NCBI RefSeq assembly: GCF_024519435.1
Contig: NZ_JALJRZ010000003.1
Location: 1-64,000, forward strand
Length of the DNA stretch: 64,000 nt
Source: Terrabacter sp. Ter38
Lineage (GTDB): Bacteria > Actinomycetota > Actinomycetes > Actinomycetales > Dermatophilaceae
Reading direction: 5' to 3'
Shown here: positions 38,003 to 47,439 of the stretch, in pieces
Position numbering within the stretch: position 1 is the first letter of the stretch
Layout of the letters: each line of letters starts with the position of its first letter
Position numbers and translations under genes: made by a program
The notes under the pieces: model-generated
What the model was told of the DNA's origin: nothing
The model's database searches: none
Seen by the model: only the letters and a program-made list of their open reading frames with translations

Positions 38003-39088
38003 TCAGGTTACGTCGTGCCCGCGGACGCGCTTCACCGCCCACCGGAAGCCGCCGAAGCCGTCCGCGGCGAGCAGCCGTGCCTCGAGGCTCGCCCGCTCGA
38101 GCGCGGCGAGGTAGCCGAGCGGGTCGGTGCTCGCGACAGCGTGCGGCGGCGTGGTGCCGCTCAGCCCGAGCGCCTGCAGCGCCTCGCGCTGGGTCAGCAC
38201 CTGGTCGGCGTCGAGGGTGTCCATCGCGACATGGGCCGTCACGTCGCACGAACCGTCGGGCACGGGCGTCGTCAGCCGACCGCTGGCGTATGCCGTGAGC
38301 GTCCCCCCGGACGGACGTCCCGTCGCCGTGTGGCCGTAGTCGACGGCGACCAGGGTGCCGTCCTCGACCCGGCAGACGAGCTCGGCCCACGCCTCGTCGC
38401 GGGCGAGCCCGACCTCGACGCGGTCACCTGGCGTGCGCGTGGGCCAGTGGGCCTCGGCCCAGCGCCGGTCGGCGTCGCGGAGCAGGGGACCGAGCGACTC
38501 CACGCCGGTGGTCGGCTCGACGAGCACCTCGTGCAGGACTCCGTCGGCGTCCACCTCGGCGACGGTGCACGGCACGACGTCGAGCCACTCGTGGGCGATG
38601 ACGAGGGCGCTGCGCAGGCCGGTCAGCTCAGGGGGCAGTGCCGAGCCGCCGGGGGAGCGGACCCACTCCACCCGGTCGTCGAGCCCCTCGGGCCGGTCGA
38701 CGACGTCGACCGCCACCACCCTCGGTCGGGGTGACTCGTCGCGGCCCGGCGCGGTGGCATCCCTCGACCGGGAGTCGGCGTCGCTGGGTCGAGGTGATTC
38801 CTCGCTCTCGGGCGTGGCGGCACACCTCGACCCGAGGAGCTCGAGGGCGTCGACCAGGTGCGTCGCGAGCTCGCCCCGGCCCGCGCCCACGTCGACGACG
38901 ACCGAGGGGAGCGCCGGGCCGTGCTCGGCGGCCCACAGCGCCAGCAGGGCCTCGGCGAGCACGCGTCCGGTCGGGCCGTGGGCGGCCGTCGTGAAGTGCG
39001 CTGCAGGCCCACCGCGCGTGACGTAGAAACCCTGCTCGGCGGCATACAACGCCTCGTGCCACGCCTCACTCCAGGGAAGGGGATCCAC
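38003..39088 (-). CDS. MidA/NDUFAF7-like SAM-dependent methyltransferase
   Basis: This 361-residue methyltransferase of the MidA/NDUFAF7 (DUF185-type) family has an opening WHEALYAAEQGFY, HFTTAAHGPTGRVLAEALL, the SAM motif VVDVGAGRGELATHLV, AHEWLDVVPCTVAEVD and VDYGHTATGRPSGGTLTAY. Mitochondrial NDUFAF7 methylates an arginine in the complex I 49-kDa subunit, the homologue of NuoD. An Asp/Arg/Ser-rich insertion near residues 90-120 is low-complexity. It stands 5 bp upstream of the CopC-like gene and near the orphan nuoD on the same strand. Confidence 0.85.
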   Translation of the reverse strand: MDPLPWSEAWHEALYAAEQGFYVTRGGPAAHFTTAAHGPTGRVLAEALLALWAAEHGPALPSVVVDVGAGRGELATHLVDALELLGSRCAATPESEESPRPSDADSRSRDATAPGRDESPRPRVVAVDVVDRPEGLDDRVEWVRSPGGSALPPELTGLRSALVIAHEWLDVVPCTVAEVDADGVLHEVLVEPTTGVESLGPLLRDADRRWAEAHWPTRTPGDRVEVGLARDEAWAELVCRVEDGTLVAVDYGHTATGRPSGGTLTAYASGRLTTPVPDGSCDVTAHVAMDTLDADQVLTQREALQALGLSGTTPPHAVASTDPLGYLAALERASLEARLLAADGFGGFRWAVKRVRGHDVT

Positions 39089-39107
39089 GACCGCCGACTG
39101 TAGGCGA

Positions 39108-39120
39108 TAGCGTGCCGTGG
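39108..39120 (+). promoter_or_regulatory. -10-like element of the pan/nad operon
   Basis: TAGCGT at 39108-39113 is followed by 7 nt and the GTG at 39121, so the operon would start with a leaderless gene. Confidence 0.5.
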
Positions 39121-40020
39121 GTGAGCACCCCGCACGAGCGTCCCGCGCGCTTCGACGTCGGCGTCGTGGGCGCCGGACGCGTCGGAGCCGTCCTCGGAGC
39201 CGCCCTGGCCCGGGCCGGTCACGTCGTCAGCGGCGTCTCGGCCGTCAGCGAGGAGAGCCTCGAGCGGGCGGCCACGCTGCTGCCGGGCGTGCCGGTCAAG
39301 CCGATCCCCGAGGTCGTCTCCGGCGCGCACCTCGTGGTCCTCGCGGTGCCGGACGACGCCCTCGCCGACCTCGTCGCGGGTCTCAGCGCCACCGCTACCT
39401 TCACGCCCGGACAGCTCGTCATGCACACCTCCGGGGCGCACGGCATCTCGGTCTTCGAGGCGGCAGCCGACAGCGACATCGTGCCCCTCGCGATCCATCC
39501 GGCGATGACGTTCACCGGCACCGAGATCGACCTCGACCGGCTCCACGACTGCTGCTTCGGGGTGACGACCCTCGACCTCGCGCGGCCCCTCGGCGAGGCT
39601 CTCGTCATCGAGATGGGTGGCGACCCCGTGTGGGTGGCCGAGGAGGACCGTGTCACCTACCACGCGTCCCTCGCGCACGGCTCGAACCACCTCGTGACGC
39701 TCGTGGCCCAGTCGATGCAGCTGCTCGGCGAGGCGGGCGTCGACGACCCGGCGCGCGTGCTCGAACCGCTGCTGACCGCTGCCCTCTCCAACACCCTCCG
39801 CCGGGGTGACGCAGCCCTCACCGGTCCGGTCGCGCGCGGCGATGCCGGTACCGTGGCCGGGCACGTCGCGATGCTGCGCACGGTCGCCCCGGACATTCGC
39901 CCGACCTACCTCGCCCTGGCCCGCGCGACGGCGCAGCGAGCGCTGCTCAGCGGACGCCTCCGCGCCTCCGACGCCGGCCCGCTGCTCGAGCTGCTCGCGC
40001 ACGAGGAGGACCAACCGTGA
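39121..40020 (+). CDS. Rossmann-fold DUF2520 protein, possible ketopantoate reductase
   Basis: This 299-residue NAD(P)-binding protein has the dinucleotide motif VGVVGAGRVGAVLGAALARAGH and LVVLAVPDDALADLV. A C-terminal helical DUF2520 domain follows (LAHGSNHLVTLVAQSMQLL). The fold is that of 6-phosphogluconate dehydrogenase/ketopantoate reductase enzymes. Its GTGA overlap with panC makes a role in making pantoate plausible, since no panE is seen here, but this is inference from position. The GTG at 39121 is preferred because of the TAGCGT box 7 nt upstream. It is first in the DUF2520-panC-panD-nadB-nadC cluster. Confidence 0.82.
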   Translation: MSTPHERPARFDVGVVGAGRVGAVLGAALARAGHVVSGVSAVSEESLERAATLLPGVPVKPIPEVVSGAHLVVLAVPDDALADLVAGLSATATFTPGQLVMHTSGAHGISVFEAAADSDIVPLAIHPAMTFTGTEIDLDRLHDCCFGVTTLDLARPLGEALVIEMGGDPVWVAEEDRVTYHASLAHGSNHLVTLVAQSMQLLGEAGVDDPARVLEPLLTAALSNTLRRGDAALTGPVARGDAGTVAGHVAMLRTVAPDIRPTYLALARATAQRALLSGRLRASDAGPLLELLAHEEDQP

Positions 40021-41021
40021 CCGACACCACCGCCACCGGCACGACCGGCACGACCGGCACGACCGGCACGACCGGCACGACCGGCACGACCACGGGCGCC
40101 GGCGACCACGCCGCCGCCGCCGTCACCGACACGCGGCCCGGGTCGCCCGTGGTGGCGAGGACGAGGGACGAGCTGAGCGAGGCCCGGTCGGCGCTCGACG
40201 ACGCCGACGTCGCCGTCGTCATGACGATGGGGGCGTTGCACGAGGGGCACGCGACGCTGATCCACCAGGCACGCAAGACGCACCGCCACGTCGTCGTGAC
40301 GATCTTCCTCAACCCGCTGCAGTTCGGGCCCAAGGAGGACCTCTCGCGCTACCCGCGCACCTTCGACGCCGACCTCGAGATCTGCACGGCCGCGGGCGTC
40401 GACGTCGTCTTCGCCCCGACGCCCGACGTCATCTACCCCGACGGCGACCCGGGCGTCCGCGTCTCTGCCGGCCCGCTCGGTGACGTCCTCGAGGGCCAGT
40501 CGCGACCCGGCCACTTCGACGGCATGCTCACCGTCGTCGGCAAGCTCATGCACCTGACCCGGTGCAGCGCCGCCTACTTCGGGCAGAAGGACGCCCAGCA
40601 GCTGCTCCTCATCCGCCGGATGTGCCGTGACCTCGACTTCCCGGTGCGCGTCGTGGCGGTGCCGACCGTCCGCGAGCCCGACGGCCTTGCGATGTCGAGC
40701 CGCAACACCTACCTCACCGAGTCCGACCGCGAGACCGCCCTGTGCCTGTCGGCCGCGCTGCGCGCGGGAGCCGACGCCGCACCCGAGGGCCCGTCGGCCG
40801 TCCGGCGCTCCGCCCGGGCCGTGCTCGTGCGCGAGCCGCTCGCGCTCGTCGACTACCTCGTGCTCGTCCACCCGGACACGCTCGAGGACGTGCCGGAGTG
40901 GTATCGCGGCGAGGCGCTCCTTGCCGTGGCGGGCCGAGTGGGCACGACTCGTCTCATCGACAACCTGCCGGTGCTCGTCGGCCCCGGCGGCGGCGCGCTC
41001 GAGACCTTCTCTCAGCCCTGA
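40017..41021 (+). CDS. panC: Pantothenate synthetase
   Basis: This 334-residue enzyme joins pantoate and beta-alanine with ATP. It has the nucleotidyltransferase motif [46 protein letters not shown] and the KMSKS-like MSSRNTYL. The first 45 residues are an extension made largely of Thr-Gly-Thr repeats, encoded by six perfect 9-bp units at 40035-40088, absent from typical PanC. A later start before [10 protein letters not shown] would remove it, but the GTG at 40017 overlaps the upstream stop. panD follows after 37 bp. Confidence 0.93.
   Translation: MTDTTATGTTGTTGTTGTTGTTGTTTGAGDHAAAAVTDTRPGSPVVARTRDELSEARSALDDADVAVVMTMGALHEGHATLIHQARKTHRHVVVTIFLNPLQFGPKEDLSRYPRTFDADLEICTAAGVDVVFAPTPDVIYPDGDPGVRVSAGPLGDVLEGQSRPGHFDGMLTVVGKLMHLTRCSAAYFGQKDAQQLLLIRRMCRDLDFPVRVVAVPTVREPDGLAMSSRNTYLTESDRETALCLSAALRAGADAAPEGPSAVRRSARAVLVREPLALVDYLVLVHPDTLEDVPEWYRGEALLAVAGRVGTTRLIDNLPVLVGPGGGALETFSQP
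40035..40088 (+). repeat. Six perfect 9-bp repeats in the panC 5' end
   Basis: The unit ACCGGCACG repeats six times without change and encodes Thr-Gly-Thr each time. Loss or gain of units stays in frame, so the protein tail can change length without loss of function. Confidence 0.9.
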
Positions 41022-41058
41022 GTTCCCTTCCACCACAGACGATTTCGAGGTCCCAGTC

Positions 41059-41493
41059 GTGCAGCGCTTCATGCTCCACTCGAAGATCCACCGGGCCACG
41101 GTGACGCAGGCCGACCTGCACTACGTCGGCTCCCTGACGATCGACCGCGACCTGCTCGACGCCGCCGACCTGTGGCCGGGCCAGCAGGTCGACGTCGTCG
41201 ACGTCGACAACGGCAACCGCCTGACGACCTACGCGATCGAGGGCGAGCGCGGCACGGGCATCGTCTGCATCAACGGCGCGGCGGCCCGGCTCATCTCGCC
41301 CGGTGACACGGTCATCATCATCGCGTACGCCGCGATGGACGATGCCGAGGCACGCACCTTCGAGCCGCAGGTCGTCTTCGTCGACGACGACAACCGCGTC
41401 GTCGAGGTGGGGCACGATGCCGGTGACGTGCCCGACGGCTTCGGTCTCATGACCTCCGCCGTCACCGGGCGCCACCACGAGTACCAGGACTGA
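41059..41493 (+). CDS. panD: Aspartate 1-decarboxylase
   Basis: This 144-residue pyruvoyl enzyme makes beta-alanine for pantothenate. It opens [20 protein letters not shown], and the self-cleavage site is Gly-Ser in YVGSLTID, where the serine becomes the pyruvoyl group. [20 protein letters not shown] is conserved. The GTG at 41059 aligns with the usual actinobacterial N-terminus; the ATG at 41071 is an alternative. It lies between panC and nadB. Confidence 0.95.
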   Translation: MQRFMLHSKIHRATVTQADLHYVGSLTIDRDLLDAADLWPGQQVDVVDVDNGNRLTTYAIEGERGTGIVCINGAAARLISPGDTVIIIAYAAMDDAEARTFEPQVVFVDDDNRVVEVGHDAGDVPDGFGLMTSAVTGRHHEYQD

Positions 41494-41505
41494 GAGGCCA
41501 GCCGT

Positions 41506-43332
41506 ATGTCGCAGAGCGGGCTCCCCGACGTGACGGTCCCCCGACGGCTGCGTGCGCCCGCGCCCGGCTGGACGGCCACCGCCGACGTCATCGTCGTCGG
41601 CTCGGGCGTCGCCGGCCTGACGACGGCCCTGCGGCTCCGGCGCCGCGTCGACCGCGTGCTCCTCGTGACCAAGACCGTCCTGGACGAGGGCTCGACGGCC
41701 TGGGCGCAGGGCGGCATCGCCGCCGTCATGTCGCCCGAGGACAGCGCCGCCGAGCACATCCATGACACGCTCGTCGCCGGGGTCGGTCTCTGTGACGTCG
41801 ACGCCGTCGAGGCGCTCGTGCGTGAGGGCACCGACGCCGTCTGGGACCTCATCGCCCTCGGGGCCGAGTTCGACCGCGGTGACACGGGCGGGCTGTCGCT
41901 GACCCGCGAGGGCGGGCACCACCGCGACCGGATCCTCCACGCTGGTGGCGATGCCACGGGCCGCGAGATCAGCCGCGCCCTCATCGCCGCCCTCGACCGC
42001 GTGCGTGACGACCCCGGCATCGAGGTGATCGAGCACGCCCTCGTCGTCGACCTGCTGACCGACGCGGACGCCCGGGTGTGCGGCGTGACGCTCCACGTCA
42101 TCGGCGAGGGGCAGGTCGACGGGGTCGGTGCAGCCCACGCCCGTGCCGTCGTCCTCGCCACCGGCGGCCTCGGCCAGATCTACGCCTCGACGACGAACCC
42201 GTCCGTCGCCACCGGGGACGGCATGGCGGCCGCGCTGCGGGCCGGTGCCGTGCTCGCCGACCTCGAGTTCGTCCAGTTCCACCCGACCGTCCTGTGGCTC
42301 GGCGAGGGCTCTCGCGGTCAGCAGCCGCTCATCTCCGAGGCCGTGCGCGGTGAGGGCGCCTTCCTCGTCGACGAGGCGGGCGAGCGCTTCATGCAGGGCC
42401 AGCACCCGCTCGCCGACCTCGCGCCACGCGACGTCGTGGCCCGCGCCATCATCGCCCGGATGCGCGAGACCGGCACCGACCACGTCTACCTCGACTGCCG
42501 CCACCTCGGTGCCGAGTTCCTCGAGCAGCGCTTCCCCTCGATCGTCCAGCGCTGCCGTGAGCTCGGCTTCGACCCTGCGACCCAGCTGCTGCCGGTCGCG
42601 CCCGCGCAGCACTACGCGAGCGGTGGCGTGCGCACCGACCTGCGCGGCCGCTCCTCCCTCGAGGGGCTCTACGCGTGCGGAGAGACCTCGTGCACCGGCG
42701 TCCACGGCGCCAACCGCCTCGCGAGCAACTCGCTCCTCGAGGGCCTCGTCTTCGCGCGCCGCATCGCCGACGACCTCACGGCCCGGCTCGGCGCCGGGGA
42801 GCTCTCCGAGACGACGCCGGTCGCCCCCGTCGGTGAGCCCGAGCTGATCCGGGGCAAGCGCCGCCTCGACGTGCAGCGCGCCATGACCTCGGGGTCGGGG
42901 ACGGTGCGCTCGGCCGAGTCGCTCGCCGCGACGCAGAAGACCCTTGCGGCCCTCGCGGCGCGCGCCGTCGCGGACGACGCCGACAAGCAGGGCGGCCCCA
43001 AGAGCTGGGAGACGACCAACCTGCTCCACCTCGGACGCGCGCTGACGTATGCGGCCGCGCTGCGTGACGAGACCCGTGGCGGTCACGTGCGCGAGGACTT
43101 CCCGGCCCGCGACGACGCGCACTTCCTGCACCACGTGCACCTGCAGCGCTCCGGCTCCGGCGTGCTCGAGGCGACGGTCGTGCCCGTGCCCCGCGCGAAC
43201 CTCGACGGCCTCGACCTCGACGGCTCGGTGCCGCTCGACGTGCTCGACGAGGACCGCGCGGACGGGGCGAGACCCGCGAACGGGGCTGGACGGCATACGC
43301 AACCAGTGGGATCGACGGAGGAGACGCAGTGA
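41506..43332 (+). CDS. nadB: L-aspartate oxidase
   Basis: This 608-residue FAD enzyme oxidises aspartate to iminoaspartate, the first step of de novo NAD synthesis. It has the FAD motif VVGSGVAGLTTALRL, EGGHHRDRILHAGGDATGREI, QFHPTVL, EAVRGEGAFL and HYASGGV. It is somewhat longer than the usual 530-550 residues because of a hydrophilic C-terminal tail. The ATG at 41506 is 12 nt after panD. Its partner quinolinate synthase, nadA, is not in this window and is presumably elsewhere. Confidence 0.95.
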   Translation: MSQSGLPDVTVPRRLRAPAPGWTATADVIVVGSGVAGLTTALRLRRRVDRVLLVTKTVLDEGSTAWAQGGIAAVMSPEDSAAEHIHDTLVAGVGLCDVDAVEALVREGTDAVWDLIALGAEFDRGDTGGLSLTREGGHHRDRILHAGGDATGREISRALIAALDRVRDDPGIEVIEHALVVDLLTDADARVCGVTLHVIGEGQVDGVGAAHARAVVLATGGLGQIYASTTNPSVATGDGMAAALRAGAVLADLEFVQFHPTVLWLGEGSRGQQPLISEAVRGEGAFLVDEAGERFMQGQHPLADLAPRDVVARAIIARMRETGTDHVYLDCRHLGAEFLEQRFPSIVQRCRELGFDPATQLLPVAPAQHYASGGVRTDLRGRSSLEGLYACGETSCTGVHGANRLASNSLLEGLVFARRIADDLTARLGAGELSETTPVAPVGEPELIRGKRRLDVQRAMTSGSGTVRSAESLAATQKTLAALAARAVADDADKQGGPKSWETTNLLHLGRALTYAAALRDETRGGHVREDFPARDDAHFLHHVHLQRSGSGVLEATVVPVPRANLDGLDLDGSVPLDVLDEDRADGARPANGAGRHTQPVGSTEETQ

Positions 43333-44213
43333 GCGGCGACGGGTTGAGCGGGTTCCCGGACGAGTGGGCGCGCGAGCTCGTCGCGGTCGCGTTGCGTGAG
43401 GACCTCGGTCCCGACGGCGTCGACGTGACGACCCTCGCGACGATCCCCGCCGACCAGACGCGCACCGCCGAGGTCGTCGCGCGGGCACCAGGTGTCGTCG
43501 CGGGCGTGCCCGTCATCGGGCTCGTGCTGGCGGCGGTCGCGAAGCAGCTCGGCCGCGACGTGCCGACGGTGGAGGTCGTGGGCGACGACGGCTCGCGGCT
43601 GGAGCGCGGCGACGTCATCGCGCGGCTGACCGGGCCCACCCAGGTGATCCTCGTGGCGGAGCGGACGATCCTCAACATCCTGAGCCGGCTGTCGGGCGTG
43701 GCCACCCACACCCGTCGCTGGGCCGACGCGCTCGAGGGCACGTCGACGATGGTCCTCGACACGCGCAAGACGACGCCGGGCATGCGCTGGCTCGAGAAGT
43801 ACGCCGTGCGCTGCGGGGGCGGCACGAACAAGCGCTTGGGTCTCTACGACGTCGCGATGATCAAGGACAACCACAAGCTCGCGGCCGGCTCGGTGGCAGC
43901 GGCGTACGCGCTCGTCCGCGGGCGCTTCCCCGACGTCGACGTGCAGGTCGAGGTGACGACGCCGGCCGAGGCGCAGGAGGCCTACGACGCCGGCGCGCGC
44001 TTCATCATGTGCGACAACATGAGCGTGGACGTGCTCGCCGAGACCGTCGGGCTGCTGCGCGGCGCCGGCGAGCCCGTCGAGATCGAGGCGACCGGTGGAT
44101 TGACGCTCGAGGTCGTGCGGGAGTACGCCGGGACCGGTGTCGACTTCGTGTCGGTCGGCGGCCTGACGCACAGCTCACCCATCGTCGACATCGCCCTCGA
44201 CCTCACCGACTGA
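43329..44213 (+). CDS. nadC: Nicotinate-nucleotide diphosphorylase (carboxylating)
   Basis: This 294-residue quinolinate phosphoribosyltransferase makes nicotinate mononucleotide. Conserved stretches are LREDLGPDGVDVTT, ERTILNILSRLSGVAT, the substrate-binding LDTRKTTPGMR, CGGGTNKRLGLYD and IEATGGL. The GTG at 43329 overlaps the nadB stop (GTGA), so the pair is coupled. It is the last gene of the pan/nad cluster; a block of 32-bp repeats begins 2 nt after its stop. Confidence 0.96.
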   Translation: MSGDGLSGFPDEWARELVAVALREDLGPDGVDVTTLATIPADQTRTAEVVARAPGVVAGVPVIGLVLAAVAKQLGRDVPTVEVVGDDGSRLERGDVIARLTGPTQVILVAERTILNILSRLSGVATHTRRWADALEGTSTMVLDTRKTTPGMRWLEKYAVRCGGGTNKRLGLYDVAMIKDNHKLAAGSVAAAYALVRGRFPDVDVQVEVTTPAEAQEAYDAGARFIMCDNMSVDVLAETVGLLRGAGEPVEIEATGGLTLEVVREYAGTGVDFVSVGGLTHSSPIVDIALDLTD

Positions 44214-44215
44214 AC

Positions 44216-44358
44216 CGTCGAGAGGCCACGTGTGGCCCCCTCCGACCCGTCGAGAGGCCACGTGTGGCCGCCTCCGACCCGTCGAGAGGCCACGTGTGGC
44301 CGCCTCCAACCCGTCGAGAGGCCACGTGTGGTTGCCGCGACGACTGGCCACTCGACCG
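44216..44358 (+). repeat. 32-bp tandem repeat block II with terminal inverted copy
   Basis: Units start at 44216, 44248, 44280 and 44312, an exact 32-bp period. Each begins CGTCGAGAGGCCAC and contains the dyad GGCCAC-GT-GTGGCC in most copies. The last is followed by an inverted copy (TGGCCACTCGAC near 44347), which can pair with it. The 14-bp core is shared with the block at 16211. Confidence 0.9.
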
Positions 44359-44426
44359 CCGGGAAGCGGCCGAACGTGGCTGTCGACGGTTGAGGGAAAC
44401 GGGGCGGTCGGCGGTGGTGGCGGGCG

Positions 44427-44447
44427 TAGCCTTGCGGGGCAGGAGGG
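44427..44447 (+). promoter_or_regulatory. Promoter and ribosome site of the LuxR-type gene
   Basis: TAGCCT at 44427-44432 fits a -10 box. A short leader carries AGGAGGG (44441-44447), 4 nt before the GTG at 44452. Confidence 0.45.
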
Positions 44448-44451
44448 TGCC

Positions 44452-46091
44452 GTGGGGGTCGTCGACGAGCTGGTCCGCGCCAGAGCCGAGTTCGAGCGTG
44501 GCGAGTGGTCTGCGGCCCTCGACCGGTGGTCCGGGGTCGAGGCCGCCGGGCTGACGGCCGACGATCTCGAGTCGTCCGCCGCCGCAGCGCACCTGCTCGG
44601 ACGCATGACGGACGCCGTCGAGCGCTATCGGCGGGCCTTCGACGTCAGGCTCTCCGACCACGACACCGCCGGGGCGGCCCGGTGCGCCTTCGACCTGTCG
44701 ATGGTCGGCCGCACGAGCGGAGACCACTCTGCGGCAGCTGCGTGGCTCAGCCGCGGTGAGCGCCTCGTCGCGGCACTGCCCGACGGGAGCCTGGAGTCCG
44801 GCTACGTCGCGTTCGCGCGGATGTTCACGCACCTCGGTGCGGGTCGCTTCGCGGAGGCGCACGCGTGCGCGCTCGAGGCGACCGAGGCCGGACGGCGCCA
44901 TGACGACGCAGGCCTGCTGGCGACCGGGCTGTGCGCCCAGGGTCGGATGGCCATCTACGGCGACCGCGTGACCGATGGTCTCTCCCTCCTCGACGAGTCG
45001 ATGCTCGAGGCGACGACCCGGACCCTGGCCCCGGTCATGCTCGGGCACGTCTACTGCACGGCCATCGAGGGCTGTCAGGAGGTCTCCGACCTGCGCCGCG
45101 TCGTCGAGTGGACGCAGCTGCTGCACCGCTGGTGCACCGACCAGCCCGGCCTCGTGACCTTCACCGGGCAGTGCAGCCTGCACCGCGCCCAGGTGATGCG
45201 CGCTCACGGCGCCTGGGACGCCGCGCTCGACGAGCTCACGGCTGCCGTCGAGCGCTACCGGCTGGCGGGTGCCACCGACGCCGTCGGGCAGGCCGCCTGC
45301 GAACGCGGCGACCTGCTGCGCCTGCGCGGCGACCTCGAGGCCGCCGACGCGGCCTACCAGCTGAGTGCGGAGCACGGCTACGACCCGCAGCCGGGCTCGG
45401 CCCTGCTCTGGCTGGCCCGGGGGAGGACGGCTGCCGCGCTCGCCGCAGTGAAGAGGCTGCTCGTGAGCCGGGCCCGGCGGTGCGACGCAGCCGGATCCTG
45501 CCGGCCGCCGTGGAGGTCCTGCTGGCCGCGGACGACGTCGACGCAGCCCGGGACGGCGCTCGCGAGCTCGACGGCCTCGCGGAGTCCTTCGGGTCAGAGG
45601 TGCTCGCCGCGACGGCGGCCACGGCCTGGGGCCGCGTCGAGCTGGCTGCCGGCGACCCGGCCGGTGCGCTGCCCTACCTGCGCAAGGCGCACCAGGCCTG
45701 GGTGCGCCTCGACGTGCCGCACGAGGCCGCGCTCGCCCAGGCGGCCGGCGGGCGGGCGCTCCTCGCGCTCGGCGACGACGAGTCGGCCCGGCGGTCACTG
45801 GCGTCGGCGCGCGAGGAGCTCGTGGCGCTCGGGGCCCGACCCGACGTCGACGCGCTCGACCGGCTGGGCTCACCCGGCACGCGACCCGGGGGCCTCACCG
45901 AGCGCGAGGTCGAGGTGCTCGGCCTCGTCGCCGAGGGCCGGAGCAACGCCCAGATCGCGACCGCGCTCGTGCTGAGCGACCGGACCGTGGCCCGCCACCT
46001 GAGCAACATCTTCACCAAGCTCGACGTCGGGAGCCGCACGGCCGCAGCGGCTTTCGCCTTCGAGCACGACCTCGTGCGCCGTCAGCCCTGA
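44452..46091 (+). pseudogene. LuxR-type regulator with TPR-like domain, frameshifted
   Basis: The first part (GTG 44452 to about 45460) encodes a helical repeat domain (VVDELVRARAEFERGEWSAA, then YRRAFDVRLSDHDTAGAA). Near 45430-45480 the coding signal moves to another frame, which continues as [20 protein letters not shown] to the C-terminal LuxR helix-turn-helix ([20 protein letters not shown], then [17 protein letters not shown]) and stops at 46091. The two parts together would give about 545 residues, a normal large LuxR regulator. A single-base indel, either a true mutation or a sequencing error, explains it. Codon use is unchanged across the break, so the event is recent. Confidence 0.82.
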
Positions 46092-46110
46092 CCTCGCCGA
46101 ACCACTGAGA

Positions 46111-46141
46111 CCGGACCGGTCAAGATCCTCGACCGGTCCGG
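46111..46141. terminator. Hairpin between convergent genes
   Basis: CCGGACCGGTC (46111-46121) pairs with GACCGGTCCGG (46131-46141) around a 9-nt loop. It lies between the LuxR-type gene and the convergent flavoprotein gene. Confidence 0.6.
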
Positions 46142-46162
46142 CACCGCACCTCCCCGGTGGTC

Positions 46163-47278
46163 TCACCCGGCAGCGGCGCCCACCTCGAGCCGCGTGGTCG
46201 ACGCGATCGACCGCCTGGCGATGTGGGTCGCCACGTGAGCCGCGTCGCGACCGACGCCGGGCAGCACCATCGAGGCGAACGCGAACTGGAAGGCGAGTCC
46301 GCAGAAGAAGAGGCCGGGCACGTCCGTCGAGACGCCGCGGTACTCCCGCGGCCAGCCGTCCTCGCCGATGATGGGGAGGTCGATCCAGTCGAAGCGCTGC
46401 TCGAACCCCGTGGCCCAGACGACGTTGGCGACGTCGAGGACCGTCCCGTCGTCGAGGGTCGGGCGCCCGTCGGTCACGCCGGTGACGCGCTGCACCTGGC
46501 GCTCGACACCACGCGCGGCGAGGTCCTCGCGCTTGACCCGCAGCATCGGTCCGCCGTGGTGGCGGATCTCGGCCATCATCTTCCGACCGACCGGCGTCCG
46601 GCGCGTCAGCACGTGGCGCCACGCGAAGAGCAGGAAGGGGAACGCCACGTGCACGGCAGGGGTGTCCCAGCGCACGGGGATCTGGCCGCAGTCTCGCCCG
46701 GCCAGCACGGTGCGCCGGTCCTCCGCGAGCTCGTAGGCGATGTCGCAGCCCGAGTGCGAGGCGCCGACGACGAGCACCGACCCGTCGCGCAGCTGGCTGG
46801 GCCGCCGGTACTCGCTCGAGTGCAGCTGGAGGATCGAGGCGTCGAGGTCGGCCGCGAAGGCCGGCACGTGAGGCGCACGCCCGAAGGTCCCCGTGGCGAC
46901 GACGACGTTGCGACAGGCGATGCTCCCGCGGTCGGTCGTGACGACGAAGCCGTCACCCTCGGACGCGGCGGCGAGCCGCTCCACGCGCACGCCGAGACGA
47001 ACGGGCAGACGGAAGCGGGCGGCATACGACTGGAGGTAGGCCGCGACCTCGTCCTTGCCGGGGAACGACCGGGGGTCGCCCGGGAACGGCATCCCGGGCA
47101 GGGAGTCGTGCCGGACGGAGGAGTAGAGCCGGAGCGAGTCGTACTGCTGACGCCAGCCGTCCCCGACGGCCTCGTTGCGCTCGAGGAGCACGCACTCGTG
47201 CCCCCGCTCGGCGAGCTCGTGCGCCGTGGCCAGCCCTGCCTGGCCCGCGCCGACGATGACGGTCTCGATGGTCTCCAT
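46163..47278 (-). CDS. FAD-dependent monooxygenase-like flavoprotein
   Basis: This 371-residue flavoprotein of the CzcO / flavin-monooxygenase group has an N-terminal FAD motif VIVGAGQAGLATAHELAERG, an NADP-binding motif VLVVGASHSGCDIAYELAE (about residue 168) and the ATG motif as VVWATGFEQRFDWI. The substrate is unknown; relatives oxidise carbonyls or heteroatoms. The ATG at 47278 follows GGAGGACACC. It appears to be a single-gene unit, convergent with the frameshifted LuxR gene. Confidence 0.85.
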   Translation of the reverse strand: METIETVIVGAGQAGLATAHELAERGHECVLLERNEAVGDGWRQQYDSLRLYSSVRHDSLPGMPFPGDPRSFPGKDEVAAYLQSYAARFRLPVRLGVRVERLAAASEGDGFVVTTDRGSIACRNVVVATGTFGRAPHVPAFAADLDASILQLHSSEYRRPSQLRDGSVLVVGASHSGCDIAYELAEDRRTVLAGRDCGQIPVRWDTPAVHVAFPFLLFAWRHVLTRRTPVGRKMMAEIRHHGGPMLRVKREDLAARGVERQVQRVTGVTDGRPTLDDGTVLDVANVVWATGFEQRFDWIDLPIIGEDGWPREYRGVSTDVPGLFFCGLAFQFAFASMVLPGVGRDAAHVATHIARRSIASTTRLEVGAAAG

Positions 47279-47439
47279 GGTGTCCTCCCGGTGGTCGATG
47301 TCTCGACGGTAGGAACGGCAGGGCGGTCACCGCGTCGGCAGCGGTGCCCATCCCCGACGCAGGGCATGGGTAGGAATGACCACGTCGGGTTCCGGCCTCG
47401 ACGGGTCGGGGGCGGCCGGAGCTGGGCTCTCGACCGGCG

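Noticed and set aside
40035-40088. Phase-variable on/off switch in panC
   Set aside because: Units are 9 bp, so slippage cannot shift the frame; only tail length can vary.
41506-44213. Missing nadA in the NAD operon as a broken pathway
   Set aside because: nadA may simply lie outside the window, so absence here is not evidence of loss.
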